A stretch of 38,195 bases of DNA from Frigoribacterium sp. (GCA_025408445.1 JANYIZ010000059.1:1-38195); one strand, 5' to 3'; shown: positions 17,042-26,336, counted from the stretch's first letter. Translations and numbers: made by a program. Notes: generated from the sequence alone by a model not told the origin.

Positions 17042-18430
17042 TTACCGCGGCGCGGCGTAGTCCACAAGGTCGCTGGCGAGCCCGGCATACCCGGCCGGGG
17101 TGAGCGCCACAAGCCGGGCTTTCGCATCGTCCCCGATATCCAGCGCCCGCACGAAGGCGACCAGCTGTGCCTGGCCGACCCGCCTGCCTCGGGTGAGTTC
17201 TTTGAGCATGGCGTAAGGGTCGGCAATCGAGCTGCGGCCGGCGGTCACCTCAGCGCGGATCACGGTCTGGATCGCCTCGCCGAGGATCTCCCAGTTTGCG
17301 TCGAGGTCTTCGGCGAGCCGAGCGCTGTTCACCGCGATCTCCCCGAGCCCGCGCTGGATGTTATCGAGGGCGAGTACGGAGTGGCCGAGTGCGACACCGA
17401 CATTGCGCTGCGTCGTGGAGTCGGTGAGATCGCGCTGTAGGCGGGAGGTGACGAGAGTCGCGGCGAGTGAATCGAGAAGCGCACTAGAGAGCTCAAGGTT
17501 CGCCTCGGCGTTCTCGAACCGAATCGGGTTGATCTTGTGCGGCATCGTGGATGACCCGGTGGTTCCGGCCTGCGGGATCTGGGTGAAGTAGCCCATCGAG
17601 ATGTAGGTCCAGATGTCGGTGCACAGGTTGTGCAATACCCGGTTGGCGTGACTGATGCGCTGGTACAGCTCCGCCTGCCAGTCATGCGGCTCAATCTGGG
17701 TGGTGAGCGGATTCCAGTCCAGGCCGAGGCAGGTCACAAACTCGCGCGAGATGCCCGGCCAGTCTCGGCTCGGGTCGGCGGCGACGTGGGCGGCAAAGGT
17801 GCCGGTGGCGCCGCTGAACTTTCCCAGGTATTCCACCGCCTCGACCTGGGCGAGGATGCGACGCAGCCGCCCGACGAAGACGGCGAACTCCTTGCCGACC
17901 GTGGTGGGCGTCGCGGGCTGGCCATGGGTGTGCGCGAGCATCGCATCCGCCCGATGATCCACCGCACGGGAGTAGAGCGCATCGATCACGGTGGAGATCT
18001 TCGGCAGCCACACCTCGTGAACGGCCGCGCGGATCGTGAGGGCGTAGGAAAGGTTGTTGATGTCTTCGCTCGTGCAGGCGAAGTGGGTGAGTTCCGCGAC
18101 ATCCGTCAGCCCGAGGGCGACAAGGCGGGTGCGCACGTAGTATTCGACCGCTTTCACGTCGTGTCGGGTTGTCGCCTCAAGAGCGGCGAGTTCATCGATG
18201 TCGGCCTGCCCGAAGTCGGCGACGAGAGCGCGGAGGGCCCGCGCCTGTTCGGCGTCAAGGCGATGCGAGCCGAACATCTCGTGATCCGTGAGGTAGAGCA
18301 ACCACTCGACCTCCACATGGATTCGTGCGCGGTTGAGGCCGGCCTCGGAAAGGTGCTCGCCGAGGCCGGCGACGGCGCCACGGTACCGGCCGTCGAGCGG
18401 GCTGAGTGGTTGGTCTGGCAGGGGATTCAT
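17042..18430 (-). CDS. purB: Adenylosuccinate lyase
   Basis: PurB is the cytoplasmic homotetramer that cleaves SAICAR to AICAR plus fumarate and adenylosuccinate to AMP plus fumarate, in purine synthesis. The 462-residue protein belongs to the longer PurB subclass. It opens NPLPDQPLSPLDGRYRG, has the HDVKAVEYY and TSEDINNLSYAL regions and HTHGQPATPTTVGKE, and carries the fumarase/aspartase signature GSSTMPHKINP with its flexible catalytic-serine loop. The gene overlaps the start of nothing but takes its own ATG at 18430 within the stop of the phosphatase gene (ATGA), so both are cotranscribed. Confidence 0.97.
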   Translation of the reverse strand: MNPLPDQPLSPLDGRYRGAVAGLGEHLSEAGLNRARIHVEVEWLLYLTDHEMFGSHRLDAEQARALRALVADFGQADIDELAALEATTRHDVKAVEYYVRTRLVALGLTDVAELTHFACTSEDINNLSYALTIRAAVHEVWLPKISTVIDALYSRAVDHRADAMLAHTHGQPATPTTVGKEFAVFVGRLRRILAQVEAVEYLGKFSGATGTFAAHVAADPSRDWPGISREFVTCLGLDWNPLTTQIEPHDWQAELYQRISHANRVLHNLCTDIWTYISMGYFTQIPQAGTTGSSTMPHKINPIRFENAEANLELSSALLDSLAATLVTSRLQRDLTDSTTQRNVGVALGHSVLALDNIQRGLGEIAVNSARLAEDLDANWEILGEAIQTVIRAEVTAGRSSIADPYAMLKELTRGRRVGQAQLVAFVRALDIGDDAKARLVALTPAGYAGLASDLVDYAAPR

Positions 18431-18951
18431 GAGGGTACCCGTCGGATTCCTGGTTCGATTTGGCGGAACAACGCCGCGCTGGCCTTTTCGATCATGCCGA
18501 GCACCCTGTCGAACATGGCGGTGTCGGAGTAATAGGGGTCAGGCACGTCCACCTGGGTGGCCTGCTCACTGTCGAAGCTCAGCAGCATCTGCACCTTTCC
18601 GCGATCCTGCTCGGTGTTGGCCCAGGCACGGAGGATTCGCTCTTGGCTGCGGTCGAAGACCACGACGAGGTCGAGATTGTCGAACAATTCCGGGTCGAAC
18701 TGTTTTGCCCGGTGACGTGACCCGTCGTACCCGCGGGCGCTGAGAGCCGAGGTCGTGCGCGCATCCGAGGATTCGCCCACGTGCCAGTCGCCGGTACCGG
18801 CGGAGATCACTGTGATCGCACCCTCGTAACCGGCCTTCTTCACCAGCTCGCGGAAAACGGTCTCGGCCATGGGCGAGCGGCAGATGTTGCCGGTGCAGAC
18901 GAAACAGATGCGAAAGAGCGCCGACTCGTCGAGGGTGCGGTCGAAACTCAT
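18427..18951 (-). CDS. Low-molecular-weight protein tyrosine phosphatase
   Basis: The ~174-residue cytoplasmic enzyme has the P-loop FVCTGNICRSPMAE near the N-terminus (the Cys nucleophile and Arg of CX5R) and the general acid in VPDPYY near the C-terminus, the two hallmarks of the LMW-PTP family. ATG 18951 (MSFDRTLDES) is chosen; longer in-frame extensions upstream have no family similarity. In actinobacteria such enzymes act on phosphotyrosine in regulatory proteins or on exopolysaccharide kinases. It overlaps purB by four bases, an arrangement that implies co-expression without a known functional link. Confidence 0.93.
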   Translation of the reverse strand: MSFDRTLDESALFRICFVCTGNICRSPMAETVFRELVKKAGYEGAITVISAGTGDWHVGESSDARTTSALSARGYDGSRHRAKQFDPELFDNLDLVVVFDRSQERILRAWANTEQDRGKVQMLLSFDSEQATQVDVPDPYYSDTAMFDRVLGMIEKASAALFRQIEPGIRRVPS

Positions 18952-19115
18952 GGGGCCATTCTCCCGCACATTCCGCGTCGCGCACATCTCACGGACGGCT
19001 GAGCGCGGGTACTCCTCCCCATGCCCTACGGGCCGTGACTTCTGCGCAGCATCCGCATTCGCGGCGGTGGGCATTAACTCGGCACCGGAGCATTGGGGCA
19101 GAAGAAGGGGCGCAC

Positions 19116-19394
19116 ATGGACATCGGCGCGGTAAGCGGCAGCGGGGTGGACCTCGTGCTGCGGCAACAGCTCCTGGCACTCGACCGGGTCGCGGGTCGAC
19201 TCACCCACGCTCGGGCGGTGCTGCCAGCCGCGGACGGACGCGGCGTATGGAGCGGGGATGCGCGGCGCATGTACGTTTACGCACTGCAGCAACTCTCCTC
19301 GCAGGTGCAGGCGGCATGCACGTATGTCGACGAAGCGAGTCGCGATACCCGGCATGCCCTCGCTTCGCTGGTCGGTGGCTCGCATGGCGGATGA
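19116..19394 (+). CDS. WXG100-like small helical protein
   Basis: The 92-residue protein is predicted to be a helical hairpin: helix one about residues 10-35 (VDLVLRQQLLALDRVAGRL), a turn with VWSGDARR around residues 45-52 that supplies a W-x-G, and helix two about residues 53-85. Length and turn motif fit the ESAT-6/WXG100 superfamily, whose members are dimeric substrates or partners of type VII secretion. GAAGAAGGGG precedes the ATG. It overlaps the next gene by 11 bases. No type VII secretion gene (EccC, EccB) is in the window. Confidence 0.6.
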   Translation: MDIGAVSGSGVDLVLRQQLLALDRVAGRLTHARAVLPAADGRGVWSGDARRMYVYALQQLSSQVQAACTYVDEASRDTRHALASLVGGSHGG

Positions 19395-20844
19395 CATCGT
19401 CATCAGTGGCGGAGGATCCATCGCGGTCGCCACCTCCGAGCTCTTCGACGACGCGCGACGGCTCGGTGAATTGCGCGCACTGCTCTCGGAATGTCATCGG
19501 CAACTGGTTTCGATCGACCGGCTGGTTGGGGTATTCCCACTGGACTCCCTTGCCTCATCCTCGACCGCCCTCGCCGCGGAACGGGCGATGGATGACGCGG
19601 AGGCGGCCCTGGCGCGAGCGGGCCCGTCCGCCGAGCGCCTCCACGTCGCACTCATCGCCTCGGCCGATGCCTACGGCGTCGGCGAGCGCGTGGCCGAGCG
19701 ATTGGCGCAGGAGGTGGCGGCCCGCTTCGGCGCGATGCTCGGAATGTTTCTGCCGGCGATCGCACTCGCAATGCTTCCCACAGCACTGGGCATTGGAACG
19801 GGCGTCGCCCTCGGACTCGCACTGCTGCCAGCGGAGAAACGGTCTGCCCTGTTCCGGGCGCTACCGGCCTGGCTACGAAGCAACAGCGCGATGCTCACCG
19901 ACCCGAAGGTAGTCCAGCTCGTGCGGCTCACCGTGATGAGCGCGGACGACTTCGGCGGCGGCCTGCTCCGCCTCCCGCCCGGGCTGGTGCACGGCCTCGG
20001 GGACGAAGGCCTCGGAGTCGTTGGCCTCGCAACTTCGTCGAGCGTAGTGGTTGGGATCGCCAGTGTGCGAGGCGCGCTCACCGAGTCGGCGGTGTCCGTG
20101 ACGCAATCCGGTCCTCCGGTTTCGGTCCTCCGCGCTGAGAACTACAGCGACCGTGCCGCCCGTGTGCCGCAGGGCACGGCCCAGGTGCGCATCGACCGCT
20201 ATACCCAAGCGGATGGGCCCGACCGGTTCGAGGTCTATATCGGAGGCACCCGAGACTTCTCGGTGGAACCCGGAGCCGAGCCCTGGGACATGACGAGCAA
20301 TCTGAATGCTATCGCCGGCCGCGAGGCAGGGTCGTACCGAGCGGTCACCGCCGCGATGGCCGGCGCGGGAATCACCTCATCCTCACCGGTGCTGTTCACG
20401 GGGTATTCGCAAGGCGGGCTCGTCGCGGCCGAGCTTGCCGCTTCGGGCGACTTCGATACCCGCGGCTTGTTCACACTCGGTGCTCCGGCCGCACAGGTGG
20501 ACGTGCCGACCAGTATCCCCTGGGTAGCTCTCGAGCACACCGACGACATCGTGCCTGCGGTTGGTGGCACCTGGGCCTCAGCCGATCCGGTGTTGGTGCG
20601 GCGGGAACTGTTCGACGGCCGACCGGTCTCGACGGACGTGATGTTCCCCGCGCACCAGCTCGCCGGGTACCGGGAGACCGCGGCTCTCGTCGACGCTTCA
20701 CACGAGACCCGGGTGGTCTCCGCGCTCGCAGCGTTCGATTCGTTCGGTGACGACACAACGCGCGTCGACTCCACGCTCCATCACGGGGTGCGCATCCCTG
20801 CTGGCCCGACTAGCGCCGATCCCGCCCGACGATTGGGCGGATGA
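19384..20844 (+). CDS. Large alpha/beta hydrolase with helical N-terminal domain
   Basis: The ~486-residue protein has an Ala-rich helical N-terminal region (residues 1-110), a hydrophobic segment around residues 120-150 (MLGMFLPAIALAMLPTALGIG), and a C-terminal serine hydrolase domain from about 250. The nucleophile elbow is FTGYSQGGLVAAEL (Ser near residue 342), with Asp in EHTDDIVPAV and His in MFPAHQLAGY as the likely triad partners, as in PE-PPE-like or cutinase-like lipases. ATG 19384 lies inside the end of the WXG100-like gene, so the two are translated together. An exported hydrolase working with the small partner is inferred; no signal peptide is seen. Confidence 0.8.
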   Translation: MADDIVISGGGSIAVATSELFDDARRLGELRALLSECHRQLVSIDRLVGVFPLDSLASSSTALAAERAMDDAEAALARAGPSAERLHVALIASADAYGVGERVAERLAQEVAARFGAMLGMFLPAIALAMLPTALGIGTGVALGLALLPAEKRSALFRALPAWLRSNSAMLTDPKVVQLVRLTVMSADDFGGGLLRLPPGLVHGLGDEGLGVVGLATSSSVVVGIASVRGALTESAVSVTQSGPPVSVLRAENYSDRAARVPQGTAQVRIDRYTQADGPDRFEVYIGGTRDFSVEPGAEPWDMTSNLNAIAGREAGSYRAVTAAMAGAGITSSSPVLFTGYSQGGLVAAELAASGDFDTRGLFTLGAPAAQVDVPTSIPWVALEHTDDIVPAVGGTWASADPVLVRRELFDGRPVSTDVMFPAHQLAGYRETAALVDASHETRVVSALAAFDSFGDDTTRVDSTLHHGVRIPAGPTSADPARRLGG

Positions 20845-21208
20845 GGATGCCGATGAGCCAGCTGAGAAGGGCGAGCACCAGCGCACCGAGCACGCCCCAC
20901 CAGAATCCGTCGACGACGAGGCCGAAGCCGAGCAGCCCGGAGATCCAGCTCACGAGCAGCAGAAGCAGGCCGTTGACCACAAGGGCGAGGAGTCCGAGCG
21001 TGAGGATGTAGAGGGGAAACGCGACGATGCGGATAAAGTTGCCGATCACGCCGTTGACGATGCCGAAGATGAGTGCCACCAGCAGGTAGGTGAGCACCAC
21101 CGCGAGGGTGTCCTGTGGAGGGAATGCCACAACCGTGACACCGGGCACGACGAGGGTAGTCAGCCACAATGCGACGGTGTTGACCAGGAGGCGAACCAGG
21201 AATCTCAT
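20810..21208 (-). CDS. Phage holin family (4-TM) membrane protein
   Basis: The 132-residue protein matches the family known as Phage_holin_4_2: four hydrophobic helices with the central GIVNGVIGNFIRIVAFPLYILTLG motif and a C-terminal LIGILIRPIVGRDRR. Despite the name, these are widespread chromosomal membrane proteins with no proven lysis role. Its 3' end overlaps convergently by 35 bases with the hydrolase gene. Confidence 0.9.
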   Translation of the reverse strand: MRFLVRLLVNTVALWLTTLVVPGVTVVAFPPQDTLAVVLTYLLVALIFGIVNGVIGNFIRIVAFPLYILTLGLLALVVNGLLLLLVSWISGLLGFGLVVDGFWWGVLGALVLALLSWLIGILIRPIVGRDRR

Positions 21209-21294
21209 GCGTCAACTATGCCGCCAGAGCGGGGAGCCACGCAATCGGCCCGCGTTTTAGTGTTGCTGATTCTCACTGCCCGTAGGCTTGCAGC

Positions 21295-22401
21295 GTGATA
21301 GAGCCGCTTTCCTCCACCGTGCGACTTCGACCTGAGATCGTGGCGCTCGCCGCCTATGCGCAGGGCAAGCCCGCCGACAGCGACGCTTTCAAGCTCTCGT
21401 CCAACGAGAATCCGTTCGACCCGATTCCCGAGGTCGTCAGAGCGATCGCGGCCAGTTCCGGGGTTAACCGCTATCCCGACGCCGCCGGAGTCGAGCTCCG
21501 CGCTCGACTCGCTGGGCGCTTCGGCGTGCGGACGGAAGAGGTGCACCTGGGTGCCGGATCGGTGTCGATTCTTGCCCAACTCATCTCCGCGGCCACGGGT
21601 CCGGGCGATGAGGTCGTCTATTCCTGGCGCTCGTTCGAGGCCTATCCGGGTCTTGTCGCCGTCGCCGGCGCCACCAGCGTGCCGGTGCCGAACACCGCGG
21701 ATGATCGCCACGACCTGTCGGCGATGCTCGCGGCCATCTCCGAGCGCACCAGGATCGTGATCGTCTGCAGCCCGAACAATCCCACCGGATCTATCGTGAC
21801 GGCCTCCGAATTTGCCGACTTCATGGCGGCGGTACCCACACACATCCTTGTCATCCTCGACGAGGCGTACGTCGAGTTCGTCACCAATGACTCGGCAGTA
21901 AACGGCAGCGAGCTCAGCGGACGCTATCCGAATCTCGTCGTCGCGCGCACCTTCTCCAAGGCCTACGGTCTGGCCGGACTGCGGATCGGATACGCGGTCG
22001 GGCCGGAATACATTCTCGATGCCGCGCGCACGACATCCATCCCGCTTTCGGTGACCGAGGCCGCCCAGCGCGCGGCCATCGTGTCGCTCGATCACGAAAC
22101 GGTCGTGCTTGAGCGTGTGCACCGGCTCGCCATGCTGCGCGACGAGGTCTGGCGCTCGCTTGTCGACCAGGGCTGGTCGGTGCCGCGGCCGCAGGGAAAC
22201 TTTGTCTGGTTGGCCACCGGGGCCTCGACGGCGGCAGCGGCGGAGCTGTTCGCGGCGGCGGGAATCGTGGTGCGACCGTTCGCGGCCGAGGGCATCCGGA
22301 TTTCGATCGGCGAATCTCAGTCTGTGGATAAACTCCTAAAGGCGGCGGCCGAGGTTGTGCGTACCCTACCAACGCCGCGGTTCGCACCCGCGTTAGATTA
22401 G
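21295..22401 (+). CDS. hisC: Histidinol-phosphate/aromatic aminotransferase
   Basis: This fold type I PLP enzyme of 368 residues converts histidinol phosphate or, in the actinobacterial Pat subgroup, aromatic 2-oxoacids. It has [14 protein letters not shown] near the N-terminus, the SPNNPTGS loop, ILDEAYVEF with the PLP-binding Asp, and the Schiff-base lysine in [16 protein letters not shown]. It ends with [14 protein letters not shown] containing a substrate-carboxylate arginine. It starts at GTG 21295. Histidine genes are absent nearby, and it precedes a branched-chain or pyruvate dehydrogenase operon. That context fits the Pat (aromatic) role at least as well as HisC, so the symbol is tentative. 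Confidence 0.88.
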   Translation: MIEPLSSTVRLRPEIVALAAYAQGKPADSDAFKLSSNENPFDPIPEVVRAIAASSGVNRYPDAAGVELRARLAGRFGVRTEEVHLGAGSVSILAQLISAATGPGDEVVYSWRSFEAYPGLVAVAGATSVPVPNTADDRHDLSAMLAAISERTRIVIVCSPNNPTGSIVTASEFADFMAAVPTHILVILDEAYVEFVTNDSAVNGSELSGRYPNLVVARTFSKAYGLAGLRIGYAVGPEYILDAARTTSIPLSVTEAAQRAAIVSLDHETVVLERVHRLAMLRDEVWRSLVDQGWSVPRPQGNFVWLATGASTAAAAELFAAAGIVVRPFAAEGIRISIGESQSVDKLLKAAAEVVRTLPTPRFAPALD

Positions 22402-22425
22402 AACGTCGCCGTTGCGAAAGCCCGG

Positions 22426-22442
22426 CTGTCGCCCGGCGACAG
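22426..22442 (+). terminator. GC-rich palindrome after hisC
   Basis: A 17-base near-perfect dyad (CTGTCGCC/GGCGACAG) lies 25 bases behind the hisC stop and before bkdA. It has no T-run, so it could be a weak terminator or attenuator; I cannot decide. Confidence 0.35.
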
Positions 22443-22519
22443 GCGGGCCGCGCGAGGCGATCTCGCCGCATTCCCATCACGACAGCCACCCCGATCGATA
22501 ACAGGACTGTGAGGCCACC

Positions 22520-23635
22520 GTGGCAGGATCCGCACAGATGGTGCAGCTTCTTTCGACCGAGGGCACCCTCCAGACGGATGACACGGCGGCCGAGTATCTT
22601 CCCTACATCGAGGCCCTCTCCGACGACCTGTTGCGCCAGCTCTACCGGGACATGGTGATCACTCGCCGGTTCGATCTCGAGGCCACCAATCTTCAACGCC
22701 AGGGGCAGCTCGCCCTGTGGCCACCGAGCCACGGGCAGGAGGCCGCCCAGGTCGGATCCGCTCGCGCTGCGCGCGCGCAGGACCATCTTTTCCCGTCGTA
22801 TCGCGAACACTCGATCGGCATGATCCGTGGGGTCGATGTCGTCGATATTGTGCGGCTGATGCGCGGCGTGACGAACGGTGGCTGGGATCCCGCAGAGTGC
22901 GGCAACTTCCACCTGTACACGCTTGTGCTCGGCTCGCAGGCGCTGCACGCCACCGGCTACGCCATGGGGATCACTCTCGACGGCGAGACGGGTAACGGTG
23001 ACCCCGAGACCGATCGCGCGGTGATGGTCTATTTCGGGGACGGTGCAACCAGCCAGGGGGACGTGAGCGAGGCGCTCGTTTTCGCGGCTAGCTTCAACGC
23101 CCCCGAGGTGTTCTTCCTGCAGAACAACCAGTGGGCGATCTCGGTGCCGGTGCGGGTGCAATCCCGAACCCCGCTCTACCTGCGCGCGGGCGGGTTCGGC
23201 ATGCCCGGTGTCCAGATCGATGGCAACGATGTGCTTGCGAGCTATGCGGTCACTCGCAAGAATCTCGACGAGGCTCGTTCGGGCCAGGGTCCGCGCCTCA
23301 TCGAGGCCCTCACCTACCGCATCGGTGCGCACACCACGAGCGATGACCCGACGAAATACCGCCTGGATGCCGAGACCGCGTCCTGGGTGGCGAAGGATCC
23401 GATCACCCGCTATGCGAGCTACCTCCGCGGCCGTGGCGAGGGTGACGATTTTTTCACGGCCAGTGCAACGGAGGCCGAGGACTTCTCGGCCGACCTGCGC
23501 CGTCGCACTCTCGAGCTTGTGGCACCGTCGACCGACCTCATTTTCGACCATGTCTATTCCGAGCAGCACCCGGTGATGGATGCCCAGAAGAAATGGTTGG
23601 CCGACTACGAAGCCAGCCTGGGAGGCACAGCCTGA
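22520..23635 (+). CDS. bkdA: 2-oxoacid dehydrogenase E1 component, alpha subunit
   Basis: This is the thiamine-diphosphate-dependent decarboxylase half of a 2-oxoacid dehydrogenase E1 heterotetramer. Of 371 residues, the TPP motif reads YFGDGATSQGD with NAPEVFFLQNNQWA about 30 residues on (the GDG-to-NN spacing of this family). Also present are SYREHSIGMIRG and RIGAHTTSDDPTKYR in the phosphorylation-loop region. GTG 22520 with GAGG six bases upstream is the start. It is the first of three genes; its TGA overlaps the ATG of the next by one base. The order and neighbours resemble the mycobacterial branched-chain complex (bkdABC), but pyruvate as substrate (pdhA) is not excluded. Confidence 0.92.
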   Translation: MAGSAQMVQLLSTEGTLQTDDTAAEYLPYIEALSDDLLRQLYRDMVITRRFDLEATNLQRQGQLALWPPSHGQEAAQVGSARAARAQDHLFPSYREHSIGMIRGVDVVDIVRLMRGVTNGGWDPAECGNFHLYTLVLGSQALHATGYAMGITLDGETGNGDPETDRAVMVYFGDGATSQGDVSEALVFAASFNAPEVFFLQNNQWAISVPVRVQSRTPLYLRAGGFGMPGVQIDGNDVLASYAVTRKNLDEARSGQGPRLIEALTYRIGAHTTSDDPTKYRLDAETASWVAKDPITRYASYLRGRGEGDDFFTASATEAEDFSADLRRRTLELVAPSTDLIFDHVYSEQHPVMDAQKKWLADYEASLGGTA

Positions 23636-24612
23636 TGACTGGCGAGCTTCCCCTCGCGAAGGCACTCAACGCCGGGCTCCGCAAAGCACTTTCCGACGAC
23701 CCCAAAGTACTGCTCATGGGCGAGGACATCGGTCCGCTCGGTGGCGTCTTCCGGGTGACCGAAGGGCTTCAGGCCGAATTCGGCGAGCGGCGTGTTTTCG
23801 ACACCCCGCTCGCCGAGTCCGGCATCATCGGCACGGCGATCGGGCTGGCTTTTCGGGGGTACCGCCCCGTCTGCGAGATCCAATTCGACGGATTCATCTT
23901 CCCCGGGTTCGATCAGATCACCTCCCAGCTGGCCAAGATGACCAGTCGCCACGAGGGTCGCGTGAGAATGCCCGTTGTCATCCGTGTTCCCTATGGCGGA
24001 CACATCGGCGCGGTCGAGCACCATCAGGAGAGCCCCGAGGCCTACTTCGCCCACACTCCGGGCCTCCGGGTCGTGAGCCCGAGCACCCCCAACGACGCCT
24101 ACTGGATGATCCAGGAGGCCATTGCCTCCAATGACCCGGTGATGTTTTTCGAGCCGAAGAGCCGGTACTGGAATAAGGGCCCTGTCGATTTCGGTGCCAG
24201 CCCGTCGCCCCTTCATTCGAGCAGGGTCGTGCGCACCGGCACTGAGGTCACCCTGGTCGGGCACGGTGCAATGGTCACTGTGCTGATGCAGGCGGCCGAG
24301 TTGGCCCAGCACGAGGGAACGAGCGTCGAGGTCATTGATCTGCGTTCGCTTTCGCCGATCGACTATGCGCCAATCATCGCCTCGGTGCAGAAGACCGGGC
24401 GACTTGTCGTGGCATCCGAGGCGCCGGGATCGGTAAGCATCTCGGCAGAAATCGCCGCAACTGTCACCGAGAGCGCGTTTTACTCGCTTGAAGCACCGGT
24501 GCTGCGGGTGTCGAGCTTCGATACGCCCTTCCCGCCCGCGAAACTCGAGACTGTCTACCTTCCGGATGCCGACCGCATCCTCGAGGCCGTCGACCGCGCC
24601 CTCGCCTATTAG
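23635..24612 (+). CDS. bkdB: 2-oxoacid dehydrogenase E1 component, beta subunit
   Basis: The 325-residue transketolase-like beta subunit completes the E1 active site. Landmarks are LMGEDIGPLGGVFRVTEGL, FDTPLAESGIIGTAIGLAFRG, RMPVVIRVPYGGHIGAVEHHQES and VIDLRSLSPIDY. ATG 23635 shares one base with the stop of the alpha subunit gene, and GGAGG precedes it. Equal production of both subunits is expected from this coupling. Confidence 0.95.
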   Translation: MTGELPLAKALNAGLRKALSDDPKVLLMGEDIGPLGGVFRVTEGLQAEFGERRVFDTPLAESGIIGTAIGLAFRGYRPVCEIQFDGFIFPGFDQITSQLAKMTSRHEGRVRMPVVIRVPYGGHIGAVEHHQESPEAYFAHTPGLRVVSPSTPNDAYWMIQEAIASNDPVMFFEPKSRYWNKGPVDFGASPSPLHSSRVVRTGTEVTLVGHGAMVTVLMQAAELAQHEGTSVEVIDLRSLSPIDYAPIIASVQKTGRLVVASEAPGSVSISAEIAATVTESAFYSLEAPVLRVSSFDTPFPPAKLETVYLPDADRILEAVDRALAY

Positions 24613-24645
24613 GTACTGCATCACCTGCATTCGAAAAGGACCATC

Positions 24646-26007
24646 GTGACCAGCTCAGAATTCACTCTCCCGGATGTCGGTGAGGGCCTCACCGAGGCCG
24701 AGATCGTGGCATGGAAGGTCAAGCCAGGTGACGAGGTCACGATCAACCAGGTTCTCGTCGAGATCGAGACCGCGAAGTCGCTGGTGGAGCTCCCCTCACC
24801 GTTCGCCGGTACCGTCACTGCGATCCTGGTGGCCGAGGGCCAGACAGTGGATGTGGGAACACCGATCATCTCCGTCTCATCGGGCGCGGATGACGCGGTG
24901 CCGGCGCCCACCGGCACCGATATCGCCGCAGAGACGGCGGGCAGCGCTCCCCCGCAATCGAGCGACACCGGCGGCGCGGTGCTTGTCGGCTACGGCATCA
25001 CGGGCCACGTGGCTTCCCGGCGCGCACGTCCCGCGACCGGAAACCCCTCCGCGGGCAACTCCAGTTCCAACCATATTGCTTCCGGTATCGCGGCATCCGC
25101 CCCCGAAGCGGCTCCTCGGCCGAGCTCGGTGCCGGCGGCATCCGCCTCAACCATCATCGCTAAGCCGCCCATCCGCAAGCTCGCCAAAGACCTCGCGGTG
25201 AACCTTTCCGAGGTGACCCCCACCGGCCTCGCCGGCGAGATCACGCGTGAAGATGTGGTGCGCCAGGCCTCGCAGGGCACACTGTTCCGCAATATCGAGA
25301 CCCCGGCCTGGGGCAGCGATCGCGAGGAGCGCATCCCGGTGAAGGGGGTGCGAAAGGCTATTGCGACAGCGATGGTGTCGAGTGCATTCACCGCCCCGCA
25401 CGTGAGTCTCTTCGTCGACGTCGACGCCACCCGCACCATGGAGTTCGTCAGACGGCTCAAGGACTCCACCGACTTCGCCGGGGTGAAGGTGTCGCCGCTG
25501 CTGATCGTGGCGAAGGCGATGATCTGGGCTGTGCGCCGCAACCCGACGGTGAACGCGCAGTGGACGGACAGCGAGATCATCGTCAAGCACTATGTGAACT
25601 TCGGCATCGCGGCCGCCACTCCTCGCGGACTGATCGTGCCGAACATCAAAGAGGCACAGGAGCTCTCGCTGCGCGAACTCGCGAGTGCGATCGGGCAGCT
25701 CACCATCACCGCTCGTGATGGCAAGACGAGCCCCTCCGAGCAGGCCGGCGGCACCATCACGGTCACTAATATCGGGGTCTTCGGTATGGACACCGGCACC
25801 CCCATCCTCAACCCCGGCGAGGTGGCAATCCTCGCCATGGGCACGATCAAGCAGAAGCCGTGGGTCGTGGATGGCGAAGTGCGTCCGCGCTTCGTCACGA
25901 CACTCGGCGCGAGCTTCGACCATCGGGTTGTGGACGGGGATGTCGCCAGCCGCTTCCTTGCCGACGTCGCGAGCATCATCGAAGAGCCGGCGCTGCTGCT
26001 CGACTAG
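24646..26007 (+). CDS. bkdC: 2-oxoacid dehydrogenase E2 (dihydrolipoamide acyltransferase)
   Basis: The E2 core moves the acyl group from E1 to CoA by its swinging lipoyl arm. Domains in order are one lipoyl domain (residues 1-80, lipoylated Lys44 in [12 protein letters not shown]), an Ala/Pro-rich linker, and a peripheral subunit-binding domain around residues 165-205 ([19 protein letters not shown]). The catalytic domain runs to the C-terminus with [10 protein letters not shown] containing the active-site His. It has 453 residues and starts at GTG 24646 after AAAAGGA. It is the last gene of the operon; no E3 gene follows. Behind it comes a large hairpin and then the left end of the Tn7-like element. 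Confidence 0.95.
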   Translation: MTSSEFTLPDVGEGLTEAEIVAWKVKPGDEVTINQVLVEIETAKSLVELPSPFAGTVTAILVAEGQTVDVGTPIISVSSGADDAVPAPTGTDIAAETAGSAPPQSSDTGGAVLVGYGITGHVASRRARPATGNPSAGNSSSNHIASGIAASAPEAAPRPSSVPAASASTIIAKPPIRKLAKDLAVNLSEVTPTGLAGEITREDVVRQASQGTLFRNIETPAWGSDREERIPVKGVRKAIATAMVSSAFTAPHVSLFVDVDATRTMEFVRRLKDSTDFAGVKVSPLLIVAKAMIWAVRRNPTVNAQWTDSEIIVKHYVNFGIAAATPRGLIVPNIKEAQELSLRELASAIGQLTITARDGKTSPSEQAGGTITVTNIGVFGMDTGTPILNPGEVAILAMGTIKQKPWVVDGEVRPRFVTTLGASFDHRVVDGDVASRFLADVASIIEEPALLLD

Positions 26008-26095
26008 GCAGCATCCGCAGCGGCCGCACCATTCGTCGTACCGCCAGCCAGCGCGCGCTCCCCCGCCTCTGCGCACCTTTTCACACCTCTGCGCA

Positions 26096-26147
26096 CCCTT
26101 GGGTGACACGCGCGTCCGAAAGAACGGGCGCGCGTGTCACCCAAGGG
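26096..26147. terminator. Long perfect inverted repeat after bkdC
   Basis: Arms of 19 bp (26096-26114 and 26129-26147, core TTGGGTGACACGCGCG) pair perfectly around a 14-base loop. It is 90 bases behind the bkdC stop and probably ends that operon, though there is no T-run. Short direct repeats flank it: CTCTGCGCACC twice before, and GGAGGGTGGGGCG twice after. Confidence 0.6.
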
Positions 26148-26225
26148 CGCGGAGGGTGGGGCGTGCGGAGGGTGGGGCGCCACTGGGTAAGCCCTTTCCG
26201 GACCCGCACCCCTGTGACTTCCCAG

Positions 26226-26240
26226 GCATTCGCGACACGA
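26226..26240 (+). repeat. Candidate TnsB site L1
   Basis: GCATTCGCGACACGA shares GCATTCG and a following GAC with site L2, 20 bases further in. It lies 13 bases inside the proposed left end. Confidence 0.45.
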
Positions 26241-26245
26241 TCGGC

Positions 26246-26262
26246 GCATTCGAGACCACGTG
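26246..26262 (+). repeat. Candidate TnsB site L2
   Basis: GCATTCGAGACCACGTG matches R2 and R3 of the right end in the core AGACC[AG]C[AG]TG and in CAT at the outer side. It has the inward orientation expected for a transposon end. Confidence 0.6.
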
Positions 26263-26336
26263 GCTGTTGACCTCGCTGATCGGGGTCCGGCCAGATCCAC
26301 CCAAGGTAACCAACACCCTTCGGACCTTGAGAGCAA

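Noticed and set aside
21914-23665. Minus-strand open frame of 583 residues opposite hisC and bkdA
   Set aside because: It is the shadow of two genes with clear family motifs on the plus strand.
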